Program-made: the position numbers and the translations under genes
Notes under the pieces: model-generated
The model's database searches: none
What the model was told of the DNA's origin: nothing
What the model saw: only the letters and a program-made list of their open reading frames with translations
Part shown: positions 27,496-36,886 of the stretch, one piece after another
Numbering within the stretch: the stretch's first letter is position 1
Layout: every line of letters begins with the position of its first letter
Assembly: GCF_040719145.1 (NCBI RefSeq)
Contig: NZ_JBFDUZ010000001.1
Span: 1,798,001-1,862,000 of the forward strand
Direction: 5' to 3'
From: Paenibacillus sp. JQZ6Y-1
GTDB taxonomy: Bacteria > Bacillota > Bacilli > Paenibacillales > Paenibacillaceae
Length of the DNA stretch: 64,000 bases

Positions 27496-29071
27496 AATCG
27501 GAATCGATGTCGGCGGAACGAATACGGATGCCGTCATTCTGGACGAACAGCAGCAGGTAATCGCCAATGTCAAAGCACCAACCAGTCAAGACGTCGAATC
27601 GGGCATTTATGATGCACTGGAACGCCTGTTATCACAGGGAAATATAGATCCGGGACGTATCTCATCCGTCATGCTGGGAACCACCCATGCAACCAATGCG
27701 ATCATTGAACGCAGTCGTCTCGCCAAAATCGCTTGTGTACGAATTTGCTTGCCAGCAGGGACATCTGTTGAGCCGATGTTTACATGGGATGCTGAGCTGA
27801 AGGCGGCGGCAGGGGATACGTATTATTATGTGCATGGCGGCTGCGAAAGCAACGGTCGTCCGCTGGCTAACAAGACGCTGGATCGTGACGAGTGTATGCA
27901 GGTGTTGCATCAGATTAAAGCATCTGGTGTAGAATCGCTGGCGATTACGTCCATCTTCTCTCCTGTATTAGCAGATTACGAGGAGCAATTTGCCGCTTGG
28001 GCAGCAGAGGTATTGGGAGAGGGATTTCCAGTAACCCTATCATCTGAGATCGGCAGTCTTGGTCTGCTGGAACGCGAAAATTCCGCCGCACTCAATGCTG
28101 CACTGGTTCGCGTCGCATCTGCCGTTTCCAACGGTCTGGAAATGGCGCTCAAGCGCTATGGTATCGATGCACGCATTTATTTTGCCCAAAATGACGGTAC
28201 GCTAATGACGCTGGAATATGCCAAAAAGTATCCGATTCTGACCATCGGCTCCGGTCCGACCAACAGTATCCGTGGAGCTGCCGAGCTGAGTGGGCTGAAG
28301 GATTGCATTATTTGCGATATTGGCGGTACAACAACGGATATTGGTATTCTCGTGAATGGCTTCCCGCGCGAATCAAGTGTGGCGGTTACATTAGGCGGAG
28401 TGCGCACCAATTTCCGTATGCCAGATATTGTATCCATCGGTATTGGCGGCGGTAGCATTGTACGTCAGACGGAGCAGGGAGTTACCGTTGGACCTGATAG
28501 TGTTGGTTACCATATTGTGCGAGATAGTATTGCTTTTGGAGGTAGCATTTTGACGGCAACCGATTGTTTGTTGGCTTCGGGGCAGGCGCAGATTGACCAT
28601 CCCCAGTGCGATTTGTCCCGTTTATCCGTCATTCCAGAAGCGGTATGGAAAGAAGCGCTACAGGTTATTCATGAAAAGGTGAATACAGCGATTGATCAGA
28701 TCAAAACCAGTGCTGCCGAAGTGCCAGTAGTGCTCGTCGGTGGTGGCGCCATTCTGATTCCCGGCGATATTGAAGGTGCATCACAGGTGATTCGACCGCC
28801 TCATTCCGGCTGTGCTAATGCACTAGGAGCAGCGATTGCCCAAGTGAGTGGAGACATCGACAAAATGTTCTCCATGACGGGACGGAAACGCGAGCTGGTG
28901 CTACAGGAAGCAGCAAATGAAGCGAAGCAAAAAGCCATTGCCGCTGGCGCTGATCCCGATACCGTGGAGCTGATTGATCTGGAAGAGTTGCCAATGGCAT
29001 ACGTGACGTCGGAATTTGTACGAATCAAGGCAAAAGCTGCTGGTTCAATGAAGATCGTGTCAGCTGTGTAA
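27488..29071 (+). CDS. Hydantoinase/oxoprolinase family protein (HyuA-like)
   Basis: 527 residues. IGIDVGGTNTDAVILD at the N terminus is the ATP-binding phosphate loop of the HyuA/oxoprolinase fold. MLGTTHATNAIIERS, DIGGTTTDIGIL (about 285) and SIGIGGGSIV complete the actin-like nucleotide site. It is shorter than full HyuA (about 690), as is common for the forms paired with DUF917. ATP-dependent opening of a lactam or hydantoin ring is the likely activity, in one complex or pathway with DUF917. ATG 27488 follows GGAGGGAA. Confidence 0.87.
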   Translation: MYKIGIDVGGTNTDAVILDEQQQVIANVKAPTSQDVESGIYDALERLLSQGNIDPGRISSVMLGTTHATNAIIERSRLAKIACVRICLPAGTSVEPMFTWDAELKAAAGDTYYYVHGGCESNGRPLANKTLDRDECMQVLHQIKASGVESLAITSIFSPVLADYEEQFAAWAAEVLGEGFPVTLSSEIGSLGLLERENSAALNAALVRVASAVSNGLEMALKRYGIDARIYFAQNDGTLMTLEYAKKYPILTIGSGPTNSIRGAAELSGLKDCIICDIGGTTTDIGILVNGFPRESSVAVTLGGVRTNFRMPDIVSIGIGGGSIVRQTEQGVTVGPDSVGYHIVRDSIAFGGSILTATDCLLASGQAQIDHPQCDLSRLSVIPEAVWKEALQVIHEKVNTAIDQIKTSAAEVPVVLVGGGAILIPGDIEGASQVIRPPHSGCANALGAAIAQVSGDIDKMFSMTGRKRELVLQEAANEAKQKAIAAGADPDTVELIDLEELPMAYVTSEFVRIKAKAAGSMKIVSAV

Positions 29072-29156
29072 ACCATAATAGAAACAGTAGTTCCAGTGTG
29101 AGTAGGGAACAAGCAATCATTCTGTATATGCGAGGAACTATGTAAAATGTAGAACA

Positions 29157-29203
29157 AAAAAACCCGTATCGATCCTTGAAACAGGATGTGATACGGGTTT
29201 TCT
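29157..29203 (+). terminator. Bidirectional terminator
   Basis: AAAACCCGTATC and GATACGGGTTTT pair, with an inner ATCCT / AGGAT stem. A-run on the left and T-run on the right serve the convergent hydantoinase-like and esterase genes. Confidence 0.88.
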
Positions 29204-29273
29204 TTCATTATAGTTGTACTATTACTTCATCGTCATATCAGATGAATGAGTACGCATCAGGAATGATCCGGTA

Positions 29274-30227
29274 TTAGATACCGTCGCGCAGGAAGGCATT
29301 TGCCAGAATCAATGCGCCTTTTTTCGCTTGTGTATCTTTCAATACATTCAGCATCATAAAGTCATGGATAATACCGCCAAAGCGAGCTTCGGTTACTTTC
29401 ACGCCTGCTTCACGCAACTTGGCTGCATATTCTTCACCTTCGTCACGCAGTACATCGGCTTCACCTGTAATGACAAGTGCTTCTGGCAGACCTTGCAGCT
29501 GCTCTATTGTTGCACGCAGTGGGGACGCAGTCAGTTGAGCACGCTCTTCTGGATCGGTTGTGTACTGATCCCAGAACCATTTCATACCTTCGCGTGCTAG
29601 GAAATAACCTTCAGCAAATTGATCATAGGAGTTCGTATCAAAGTTCGCATCCGTTACTGGATAGAACAGCAATTGTTTGTTGATTGTTGGACCGCCACGT
29701 TCTTTAGTCAACAGCGTCATGGCAGCAGTCATGTTACCGCCTACGCTGTCACCGCCAACGTAGATGCGGGAAGTATCGAAGCCTTGCTCTGTACCTTGTT
29801 CACCAATCCATTGCAATACAGCATAGATTTCCTCAATCGCGATAGGGTAGCGGTTTTCTGGAGAACGGCTATATTCCGGGAATACCACAGCAACTTCACT
29901 ACCAACAGCCAATTCACGAATCAGGCGGTCATGCGTATGAGAGTTACCGAATACCCAGCCTGCGCCGTGGATATATAGCAACACGGGCAGCGTTGCAGGT
30001 GCATTTTTCGGACGGAGGATACGAATGGCGACCTCGCCTTTCGGACCGATTGGCAAAGTGACGTCTTCCATATCTACATCAGGTTTGTCGATATCGCCAG
30101 ATTGTACTTCATCTACCGTTTCGCGCCCTTTTTCCGGTCCCAATTGATAGAGGAAAGGGGGTTTCGAGTTGTCGTCAGCGAATTTCTGTGCAGCAGGTTC
30201 TAGTACAATACGTTTTTCTTTAGCCAT
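29274..30227 (-). CDS. Alpha/beta hydrolase, hormone-sensitive lipase family esterase
   Basis: 317-residue cytoplasmic esterase. YIHGAGWVFG (about residue 88) is the oxyanion-hole HGGG-type motif. The nucleophile elbow is GGDSVGGN (about 160), the acid is in LVITGEADVLRDEG, and the catalytic histidine is in GIIHDFMM near the C terminus. The family hydrolyses short acyl esters; the physiological substrate is unknown. AAGGAGG precedes the ATG. It stands alone between a terminator and a long divergent region with complex inverted repeats. Confidence 0.9.
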   Translation of the reverse strand: MAKEKRIVLEPAAQKFADDNSKPPFLYQLGPEKGRETVDEVQSGDIDKPDVDMEDVTLPIGPKGEVAIRILRPKNAPATLPVLLYIHGAGWVFGNSHTHDRLIRELAVGSEVAVVFPEYSRSPENRYPIAIEEIYAVLQWIGEQGTEQGFDTSRIYVGGDSVGGNMTAAMTLLTKERGGPTINKQLLFYPVTDANFDTNSYDQFAEGYFLAREGMKWFWDQYTTDPEERAQLTASPLRATIEQLQGLPEALVITGEADVLRDEGEEYAAKLREAGVKVTEARFGGIIHDFMMLNVLKDTQAKKGALILANAFLRDGI

Positions 30228-30269
30228 GGTAATGCCTCCTTGAGTAGTTTTGAATCATGTATGTGGACG

Positions 30270-30361
30270 AATATTGCCAGTATTCTTCGTTGTAACATGA
30301 AGGGAACAATATTTTGATGAATACAAAACATACTGGCAATCGAAGAAGATTCGCAATATTC
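30270..30361. repeat. Nested inverted repeats in the esterase/recombinase divergent region
   Basis: ATTGCCAGTAT (30273-30283) is the exact inverse of ATACTGGCAAT (30330-30340), 46 bases apart. GAATATTGC (30270-30278) is the inverse of GCAATATTC (30353-30361), and ATTCTTCG (30282-30289) nearly inverts CGAAGAAG (30341-30348). This is either a looping operator or the trace of a small rearrangement. The rest of 30228-30560 is AT-rich promoter sequence. Confidence 0.6.
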
Positions 30362-30560
30362 ATCACTACATTGTATATGATTGATCGTAACGATTGTTCC
30401 TAATTTCAACGTAAACGAATTATAAGTTCATGAAACAAAGGATTGTATGCAAAATGTTCTTTTATCCGATGAATGTCATTTGTTTTCAACTAAAAACAGC
30501 GTATAATTGTGAAACACGAATGTCTGCATTGTTATATAGCTGTGAAAGGAACGAAGCTGA

Positions 30561-31709
30561 TTGAACCGAAAACGAATATCGTCTATGTCTGCTGCACCGG
30601 ATACCTATAATCGGAATACAGCGCAGACCTACCTATCTATAGATCACGAGCAAGAAGAAGACAAGGTTAACCACCATGATCGTGCCCGCCGTATGAATCG
30701 TACAGCTGCATCATCACCCTCTTCGCGATACAGAGAAGAGGAGGATGCGATTGCCGAGGAGCAAGATGACGACGATGAATTGCTGTCTATCTACAGCGAG
30801 GAGCTGGAAGCCTTTCAGGATTGGATGAAGGACGCGGGATATACTGGCTATACTCGTCGTTCCTATAACCACGATATTCATGAATTTCTGTCATCCCATT
30901 CTGTTTATGGTAAGCCATTGGATGAGCTGAAAAAGCGGCATGTGCTCTCATACCTAAGCGGTGCACGTTCGCGCGGAGTAAGTGATTCGACACGTAATCG
31001 CAAACACGCAGCAGTCAGCTGTTTTTTTAAGGCATTAATGGAAATGGAGCTAGCTTCGCACAACCCTGCTGCTGGGATCAAAAAAGCGAAAACAGAGCAA
31101 AACAAAGAACCGCTATATCTTGATCAGTCACGGCTCACAACATTTTTGCAATCCGTGGATGGCAAGTATCGGACACGCAATCTGACTGTATTTCTGCTCA
31201 TGGCATATATGGGGCTGCGTGTTGGCGAAGTCCATCTGCTAAATGTACAAGATTACAACGAGGAGCGCCGTACATTGCAGGTGTTTGGTAAAGGTCGCAA
31301 ATGGCGTACATTACCGGTACCGGAAGCGGTAGCCGATGTGCTAAACCTCTGTATCCGCGAACGTCTCACCCCATGGCGCGATGGCGAGCATGCGCTTTTC
31401 ATTTCACAAAAGGGGAGTCGGCTATCCATCCGCAATATTCAGCAGATTGCCGCAGATACATTTGACCGATTCCAGAGCGATGTAGAGCCATCGCGCCGAC
31501 TGCCGTACTCTAGCCATAAGCTGCGACATTCCTTTGCAACGATGCTGCTGCGTCAGGGAACCGACCTACGCACCGTGCAGGAATTGCTCGGTCACTCGTC
31601 GATCCAGACGACTATCATTTACACTCACGTCAGCAACCGTGAGAAGGAAGCAGCGATTTCTCAGTTGAATGTAGAATTGCCAAAGATGAAGGGGGAAGAG
31701 GATGCTTGA
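30561..31709 (+). CDS. Tyrosine recombinase, XerC/XerD-like
   Basis: 382 residues. Residues 1-75 are a polar, acidic extension ([15 protein letters not shown]) not found in XerC or XerD, which have about 300 residues. The SAM-like core-binding domain follows ([20 protein letters not shown]). The catalytic domain holds the set R (GLRVGEV), K ([10 protein letters not shown]), H-x-x-R (SHKLRHSF), H ([10 protein letters not shown]) and the tyrosine in IIYTHVS, so it looks active. It overlaps the next gene by eight bases, unlike a housekeeping xer gene. Start TTG 30561 with AAAGGA ten bases upstream; ATG 30585 is possible. Confidence 0.87.
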   Translation: MNRKRISSMSAAPDTYNRNTAQTYLSIDHEQEEDKVNHHDRARRMNRTAASSPSSRYREEEDAIAEEQDDDDELLSIYSEELEAFQDWMKDAGYTGYTRRSYNHDIHEFLSSHSVYGKPLDELKKRHVLSYLSGARSRGVSDSTRNRKHAAVSCFFKALMEMELASHNPAAGIKKAKTEQNKEPLYLDQSRLTTFLQSVDGKYRTRNLTVFLLMAYMGLRVGEVHLLNVQDYNEERRTLQVFGKGRKWRTLPVPEAVADVLNLCIRERLTPWRDGEHALFISQKGSRLSIRNIQQIAADTFDRFQSDVEPSRRLPYSSHKLRHSFATMLLRQGTDLRTVQELLGHSSIQTTIIYTHVSNREKEAAISQLNVELPKMKGEEDA

Positions 31710-32517
31710 ATGGATGAGCCCCGCATGGGCAGAGCTGAGAACGGCATTCGGAACAGCAGAGCAGATACCGATCCTACTGGATCACTTGTATGTCCAGTTT
31801 GAGCCAGACGTATTTCGCGAATTAACAGAACTGCTAGTGCATCAGCATACGATTTATGGTGCTACGCTGGCAGCAGTCCCTCATCTTTTGCAGCTGGCAG
31901 CATCGCTGGATGCGAATCCTGATGCACAGGCAGACATATATATCGAATGCGGTGTAATTGAGGCGATATTTGCTGGCTCTGGGGCGTGGATGTCAGAGAT
32001 GATCGGCGATGTCAATCCGATGCAATGGCAGCGAATCATCGCCGATTATCGTTTGGCGCTGGAAAAGGTAGAGCCTTTGCATGAAAAGATGCTGACATAT
32101 GCCCAGCAGCGAATCGAAAATGAATATGAACTGGACTACATACTGGCAGCGTATTGTGCTTATCATGGGCATGATCGATTGGCACGGCTGCTTATTCATT
32201 ATGCAGGCGGGGAAGAATATGTGGGCGTTTGTCCACAGTGTGATGGCGAATGGTTTATCGATCAGCTAGAAGGCGATTCTATGCGTCTGCATGGCACTGA
32301 TCCTGTGCTATATCCGGGCAATTCCAGTATGATGATTACACCAGCATCGCTGAGTCTAACAGATACCTATGGATTCCATACGTTACAAAGAGCAGCAGAG
32401 CTTGTGGAGGCAGAGGCATTACTGGAACGACTGCCTTATCTAAATGGCACGGTCATCTGTCCACACTGCCATAATTCAGTCAGTGTAAGTGGCGGCTTGT
32501 TTAAGGAAGTCGGATAA
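31702..32517 (+). CDS. Unknown protein with HEAT-like N part and two CxxC pairs
   Basis: 271 residues, not recognised as a named family. The start ([35 protein letters not shown]) resembles HEAT-like all-helical proteins that carry an LxHQgTVyxAsxAAxPHL motif. Two metal-type pairs, CPQCDGEW (about 174) and CPHCHN (about 253), suggest a zinc ribbon. The ATG lies within the recombinase stop region, so it is translationally coupled to it and may act with it. No transmembrane segment. Confidence 0.75.
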   Translation: MLEWMSPAWAELRTAFGTAEQIPILLDHLYVQFEPDVFRELTELLVHQHTIYGATLAAVPHLLQLAASLDANPDAQADIYIECGVIEAIFAGSGAWMSEMIGDVNPMQWQRIIADYRLALEKVEPLHEKMLTYAQQRIENEYELDYILAAYCAYHGHDRLARLLIHYAGGEEYVGVCPQCDGEWFIDQLEGDSMRLHGTDPVLYPGNSSMMITPASLSLTDTYGFHTLQRAAELVEAEALLERLPYLNGTVICPHCHNSVSVSGGLFKEVG

Positions 32518-32642
32518 TTGCACAGTTACTGCTCTTAGGGGAAATGATGGATACAGATTGCTGTCATTCTCACTACATCCCACTAGACTTATGATGTATC
32601 ACATTGCTGCATAGGTGAGCATGAAAGAAAACAGCCATAACC

Positions 32643-32685
32643 ATACCAAAAAGCACACTGTAATCAACAGTGTGCTTTTTGGTAT
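32643..32685 (+). terminator. Strong terminator
   Basis: Perfect 19-base arms (32643-32661 and 32667-32685) with a 5-base loop and a TTTTT inside the descending arm. It ends the recombinase/Zn-ribbon unit. 32518-32642 holds nothing else. Confidence 0.85.
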
Positions 32686-32740
32686 ACATAATGCTATATC
32701 CACATCATAATTGGAAAAATATTCTTGATAACGCTTAAAT

Positions 32741-32773
32741 ACATGACAAGTGTCATGTATAGACACTGACACT
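32741..32773 (+). promoter_or_regulatory. Candidate DesR operator upstream of des
   Basis: ACATGACA-AG-TGTCATGT (32741-32758) is a perfect palindrome with 8-base arms. AGTGTCA (32749-32755) is repeated inverted as TGACACT (32767-32773), so several half-sites are stacked. It lies about 30 bases upstream of a TACAAT -10 (32803-32808) in front of des, the place expected for an activator site of phosphorylated DesR. Confidence 0.6.
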
Positions 32774-32892
32774 TATGACTTATTTGAACCTACCTATTCC
32801 TTTACAATGGAGATATACCCGGAGCCAATATAATCGAATCACTGAACCGGATACTAAAATCAGGTGCACTCTACCTGAGAGGGAGTACATTT

Positions 32893-33954
32893 ATGTCTTT
32901 GACCAAACAACTCAAAAAAGAAGTCGCTCCATTTGAAAAAGTTGATTCTCGTAAAAGTATACAGCAACTAATTACAACATTGGTGCCCTTGATCCTATTA
33001 TGGGCGGCTGCATACTGGAGCCTGTCCATTTCTTACTGGTTGACTATACCGATTACAATGGTAGCCGCAGGTCTTGTTATTCGTACCTTTATCATTTTCC
33101 ATGATTGCTGTCATGGTTCATTTTTCAAAAATAAAAAGCTCAATCATTGGATCGGTACGATTACCGGCGTGATTACGCTGACGCCGTATATGCAATGGAA
33201 GCAAAGCCATTCCATTCACCACGCAACCAGCAGCAATCTGGATAAACGCGGAGTAGGCGACATCTGGACGATGACTGTTCAGGAATACCAAGAAGCAACA
33301 TGGTTTACTCGTTTAAGCTATCGTCTGTATCGCAATCCGATTATCCTGTTCGGTATTGGTCCTATCGCTGTATTTTTGATACAACAACGCTTTAACCGCC
33401 GCGATGCAAAATGGGCAGAGCGTCGTAACACGTATCTGATTAACGTATTGATCGTATTGCTGTATGCGGCACTGTGCTGGCTCGTGGGCTGGCAGGCTTT
33501 CCTGCTGATTCAACTGCCAATCTTCTACATTGCAAGCATGATGGGCATCTGGCTGTTCTATGTACAGCATACCTTTGAAGATTCGTATTTTGAAAAGGAC
33601 GATGAATGGTCGTATGTACAAGCAGCTGTAGAAGGTAGCTCGTATTACAAACTGCCGCTCATCCTGCAATGGTTCACTGGTAACATTGGGTTCCATCATG
33701 TGCATCACTTGAGCCCACGCGTACCGAACTATTATCTGGAAGAAGCGCATAACGCTACACCGCCACTGCAAAAGGCAACAACCATTACACTCAAAACGAG
33801 CCTGCAATCGCTACGTTTCCGTCTATGGGATGAAGAGGGTAAACGCTTTGTGAGCTTCCGCCAGTATAAGCGCAATGCCAAGCAAGCTTTGAAGCATGCG
33901 AAGGCAATGGGGGATAAGAAAACGTTTAATGCAGTCGGCATCGATCTGAAGTAA
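32893..33954 (+). CDS. des: Acyl-lipid fatty acid desaturase (Des family)
   Basis: 353-residue membrane desaturase. Three histidine boxes are visible: HDCCHGSF (about 76-83), HSIHHATSSN (about 112) and HHVHHLSP (about 277), which bind the di-iron centre. Four main hydrophobic segments are seen. Des introduces a double bond into membrane phospholipid acyl chains after cold shock. The order des-desK-desR matches Bacillus subtilis exactly, which supports the assignment. GGGAG precedes the ATG. Confidence 0.93.
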   Translation: MSLTKQLKKEVAPFEKVDSRKSIQQLITTLVPLILLWAAAYWSLSISYWLTIPITMVAAGLVIRTFIIFHDCCHGSFFKNKKLNHWIGTITGVITLTPYMQWKQSHSIHHATSSNLDKRGVGDIWTMTVQEYQEATWFTRLSYRLYRNPIILFGIGPIAVFLIQQRFNRRDAKWAERRNTYLINVLIVLLYAALCWLVGWQAFLLIQLPIFYIASMMGIWLFYVQHTFEDSYFEKDDEWSYVQAAVEGSSYYKLPLILQWFTGNIGFHHVHHLSPRVPNYYLEEAHNATPPLQKATTITLKTSLQSLRFRLWDEEGKRFVSFRQYKRNAKQALKHAKAMGDKKTFNAVGIDLK

Positions 33955-34040
33955 AATAGAATCATCTGAACAAAAGCATGCGGCATCCATCAGGCGCTAT
34001 TATCAGGCGCAATCTCTGGATGCCCGGCAAAGGTGACTAC

Positions 34041-35165
34041 ATGAACAATTGGAAAGACCTGTTTCGGAAAACGACAGGCGGCGTCAATCTATACATCTGG
34101 CTGTTGTTTTTCCTGCTTCCGTTTTACTTTATCTTTAATAAGTTTACGATTGGTTATGTAATCGCCGGTGTGCTGATGATCATCGTATTTTTCACCTCGA
34201 ATTTGCTGTCCCTGATCATTAAGGGGCGGCAAATTTATGTTTGGTTCGGGGTGCAAATTGTGCTGTCGATCGTAGTAGGGTTGATGTTCGGATTCATTTA
34301 CTTCTCCCTGTTTCTGGCGTTCTTCATCGGCACGGTGCATCACCGGATCGGCTTCTGGGTGCTCTACGTGATCAATCTACTTAGTACACTCGGACTGACG
34401 TACAGTAGCATCATTTCCGACTTGGATCAGTTTCTGTCCCAACTGCCGCTACTCGTTATCAATCTGACAGCAGTCATTCTCGTGCCGATTCATGCGCATA
34501 ACAAATCGCGTGAGGATCATCTACAAGGACAGCTGAACGATGCCAATCGCAAAATCTCCGAGCTGGTGAAGCTTGAGGAGCGTCAGCGCATTGCCCGTGA
34601 TCTGCATGATACACTGGGACAGAAGCTGTCCCTAATTGGTCTGAAAAGTGAGCTGGCATACAAGCTGATTGAGAGCAATCCGCAAAAGGCAGAGCAAGAG
34701 ATGCTAGATGTGCGACAGACTGCTCGTACTGCGCTCAATGAAGTCCGTGAATTGGTCACACGCATGAGAGGCATGCGGCTGGATGAGGAGTTGTTCCGGG
34801 TGCAGCAGATACTGGATGTGGCGGAGATTAAGCTGCATTTATCTCAGAACAACGATACGGAGGATATTTCGCTAATTAGTGAGAATGTATTAGCGATGTG
34901 TCTCAAAGAAGCGATCAACAATGTCGTGCGTCATAGTGAAGCAACGCAGTGCGACATTTCGCTAGAGTCCAGTGCCACGGAATTTGTATTGACCGTGCAG
35001 GATAATGGCTCCGGTATCGATCTGAAACGTCAGAAATATGCTGGCAATGGGCTAAAAGGAATCAAAGAACGGTTAGAATTTGTCAATGGTAGCCTGTCGG
35101 TATCGTCGAATCAAGGCACGATACTGCGTATGGTCGTACCAAACGCAGTACAGCGCCAATTGTAA
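34041..35165 (+). CDS. desK: Membrane-thickness sensor histidine kinase DesK
   Basis: 374 residues. The N-terminal half has about five transmembrane helices (12-150), the thermosensor part. The HisKA_3 dimerisation domain has RQRIARDLHDTLGQKLS with the phospho-accepting histidine near 189, equivalent to His188 of B. subtilis DesK. The HATPase domain has NNVVRHSEAT, DNGSGID and GNGLKGIKER. DesK phosphorylates DesR when the membrane becomes ordered in the cold. ATG 34041 follows AAAGGTG; an upstream in-frame start at 33978 lacks a ribosome binding site. Confidence 0.92.
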   Translation: MNNWKDLFRKTTGGVNLYIWLLFFLLPFYFIFNKFTIGYVIAGVLMIIVFFTSNLLSLIIKGRQIYVWFGVQIVLSIVVGLMFGFIYFSLFLAFFIGTVHHRIGFWVLYVINLLSTLGLTYSSIISDLDQFLSQLPLLVINLTAVILVPIHAHNKSREDHLQGQLNDANRKISELVKLEERQRIARDLHDTLGQKLSLIGLKSELAYKLIESNPQKAEQEMLDVRQTARTALNEVRELVTRMRGMRLDEELFRVQQILDVAEIKLHLSQNNDTEDISLISENVLAMCLKEAINNVVRHSEATQCDISLESSATEFVLTVQDNGSGIDLKRQKYAGNGLKGIKERLEFVNGSLSVSSNQGTILRMVVPNAVQRQL

Positions 35166-35201
35166 ACCAAATGAAATACCAGCGAGAGGGGGATCATTAT
35201 C

Positions 35202-35807
35202 ATGATCAATATTGTCATTGCGGAGGATCAGCGCATGCTGCTCGGCGCGCTGGCTTCGCTGCTCGATCTGGAAAAGGATATGAACGTAATCGGCAAAGCT
35301 ACGAATGGAGCAGAGGCGGTAGAGCTTGTTCATGCGTTGAAGCCAGATATTTGTATCATGGATATTGAGATGCCTGCCAAAAGCGGTTTGGATGCTGCGG
35401 AGGAGCTGCGTGATCAGAGTGATTGCAAGATTATCATATTGACGACATTCGCACGTACGGGTTATTTTGAACGTGCTCGTCAGGCAGGGATTCATGGCTA
35501 TTTGCTCAAGGATAGCCCGATTGAAGAGCTGTCGCATACAATTCGTATGGTGATGGCGGGGCGCAAAATTTATGCTTCTGAGCTAATTGACGAAGGATAT
35601 CGTGAGAAAAGTCCACTTACCGAGCGTGAACATGCCGTACTGGAATTGATCGCCGATGGCAAAAATACGCGCGAAATCTCCAATGAGCTTTTTATTACGA
35701 CAGGTACGGTGCGCAATTATGTCTCAATCATTATGGATAAGCTGAATGTGAGCAATCGCATCGAAGCAATCAAGCATTTTAAGGAAAAAGGCTGGTTCAA
35801 GTCATAA
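35202..35807 (+). CDS. desR: Response regulator DesR (NarL/LuxR type)
   Basis: 201 residues. The receiver domain has the acidic pair E8/D9, phosphorylation site D54 (CIMDIEMP), T81-like LTTF and K104 (LLKDSP). The C-terminal LuxR helix-turn-helix (about 135-195) has LTEREHAVLELIADGKNTREI and VRNYVSIIMDKL. It should activate des when phosphorylated by DesK, through the palindromic site at 32741-32773. A G-rich ribosome binding site precedes the ATG. Confidence 0.93.
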   Translation: MINIVIAEDQRMLLGALASLLDLEKDMNVIGKATNGAEAVELVHALKPDICIMDIEMPAKSGLDAAEELRDQSDCKIIILTTFARTGYFERARQAGIHGYLLKDSPIEELSHTIRMVMAGRKIYASELIDEGYREKSPLTEREHAVLELIADGKNTREISNELFITTGTVRNYVSIIMDKLNVSNRIEAIKHFKEKGWFKS

Positions 35808-35829
35808 TTCCAATAATCAATACCCATCA

Positions 35830-35872
35830 CAAAAAGAGCAGTGCCTTCTTAACAGAAGCACTGCTCTTTTGC
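35830..35872 (+). terminator. Terminator after des-desK-desR
   Basis: Arms 35832-35844 and 35858-35870 pair perfectly, with A-run and T-run on either side, so it works for the convergent alarmone synthetase gene too. Confidence 0.88.
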
Positions 35873-35999
35873 ATTTCAATAAGGTTCGTATGCTATTTTT
35901 AATGACATTTGTATATGTGAACGGTACCGGATAGTAACACAAACTATCGGACACTCCATCATATGACCCAATTCCATACAGACTCAACTTGCCTACCTA

Positions 36000-36746
36000 T
36001 TACTTCTTATCGACAAATCCGCCTGTCAAGCGCAGCAATGCTTCTGGAATCTGTAAGCCTTGTTCTCCAGTCAACTGCTGCATAAGCTCATACTCGTCGT
36101 CGATTTCATCTGCATGCTTAATCGATTCGATCTCATGGCGCAGCTTCTCCATTTTTAGATCCAGCGCAGTGGCGGAATCAGCAGCATCCTTCAGCTCGTT
36201 GGTCAGCTGCTCTGGCACAGAGCCTTCGTATTTGTAAAAGATTTTATGCTCCAAGCTTGCCCAGAAGTCCATCGCAATCGTACGAATCTGAACTTCCACA
36301 TACACCGATTCCTGACGATCGGACATGAATACAGGCACTTGAATGATCATATGAAGACTACGGTAGCCATTCGGCTTCGGATTGCGAATGTAGTCCTTGA
36401 TCTCGATGATTTCGATGTCGGACTGATTTTTTAACATATCGCATACCCAGTAAATGTCCTCGGTAAATGAGCACGTAATACGCAGCCCGGCAATATCACG
36501 TACACGCTCGCGGATATCTTCCAGACTCTGCACGCCGCCTTTACGCTGGATCTTCTTCAAAATACTATCTGGCGATTTGACTCGTGACTTGGTATGCTCA
36601 ATCGGATTGTATTCGTGCAGAGACAGAAACTCATCGTTCAGAATTTCGATTTTCGTTTCTAGCTCTTTTAGTGCAAATTCATACATCATCATAAAACGGA
36701 TGACGTTCTGGCGAATATGTTTTAATTGCTCCATTTGATTATTCAT
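36000..36746 (-). CDS. Small alarmone synthetase, (p)ppGpp synthetase domain protein
   Basis: 248 residues, a lone RelA/SpoT synthetase domain without HD hydrolase or TGS/ACT parts, like B. subtilis YjbM and YwaC (about 210). Motifs: DIAGLRITCSF (Gly-loop and acidic residue), RNPKPNGYRSLHMIIQ, and VEVQIRTIAMDFWASLEHKI with the catalytic Gln/Arg and Glu. It transfers pyrophosphate from ATP to GDP/GTP under stress. The C-terminal 30 residues exceed the usual length. AGGAG precedes the ATG. Confidence 0.92.
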   Translation of the reverse strand: MNNQMEQLKHIRQNVIRFMMMYEFALKELETKIEILNDEFLSLHEYNPIEHTKSRVKSPDSILKKIQRKGGVQSLEDIRERVRDIAGLRITCSFTEDIYWVCDMLKNQSDIEIIEIKDYIRNPKPNGYRSLHMIIQVPVFMSDRQESVYVEVQIRTIAMDFWASLEHKIFYKYEGSVPEQLTNELKDAADSATALDLKMEKLRHEIESIKHADEIDDEYELMQQLTGEQGLQIPEALLRLTGGFVDKK

Positions 36747-36886
36747 TGCATTCTCCTATTTGCTCGTCTAGTTTGGCAATATCAGTTCTGTTAAGAAAAA
36801 CATCTATATATGTAGTGTACCTAAATATTCGCGTGTTTGAAAGTTTACGTTTATAATAGGAATTATCACCCAAAGGAGGGAAAGAT

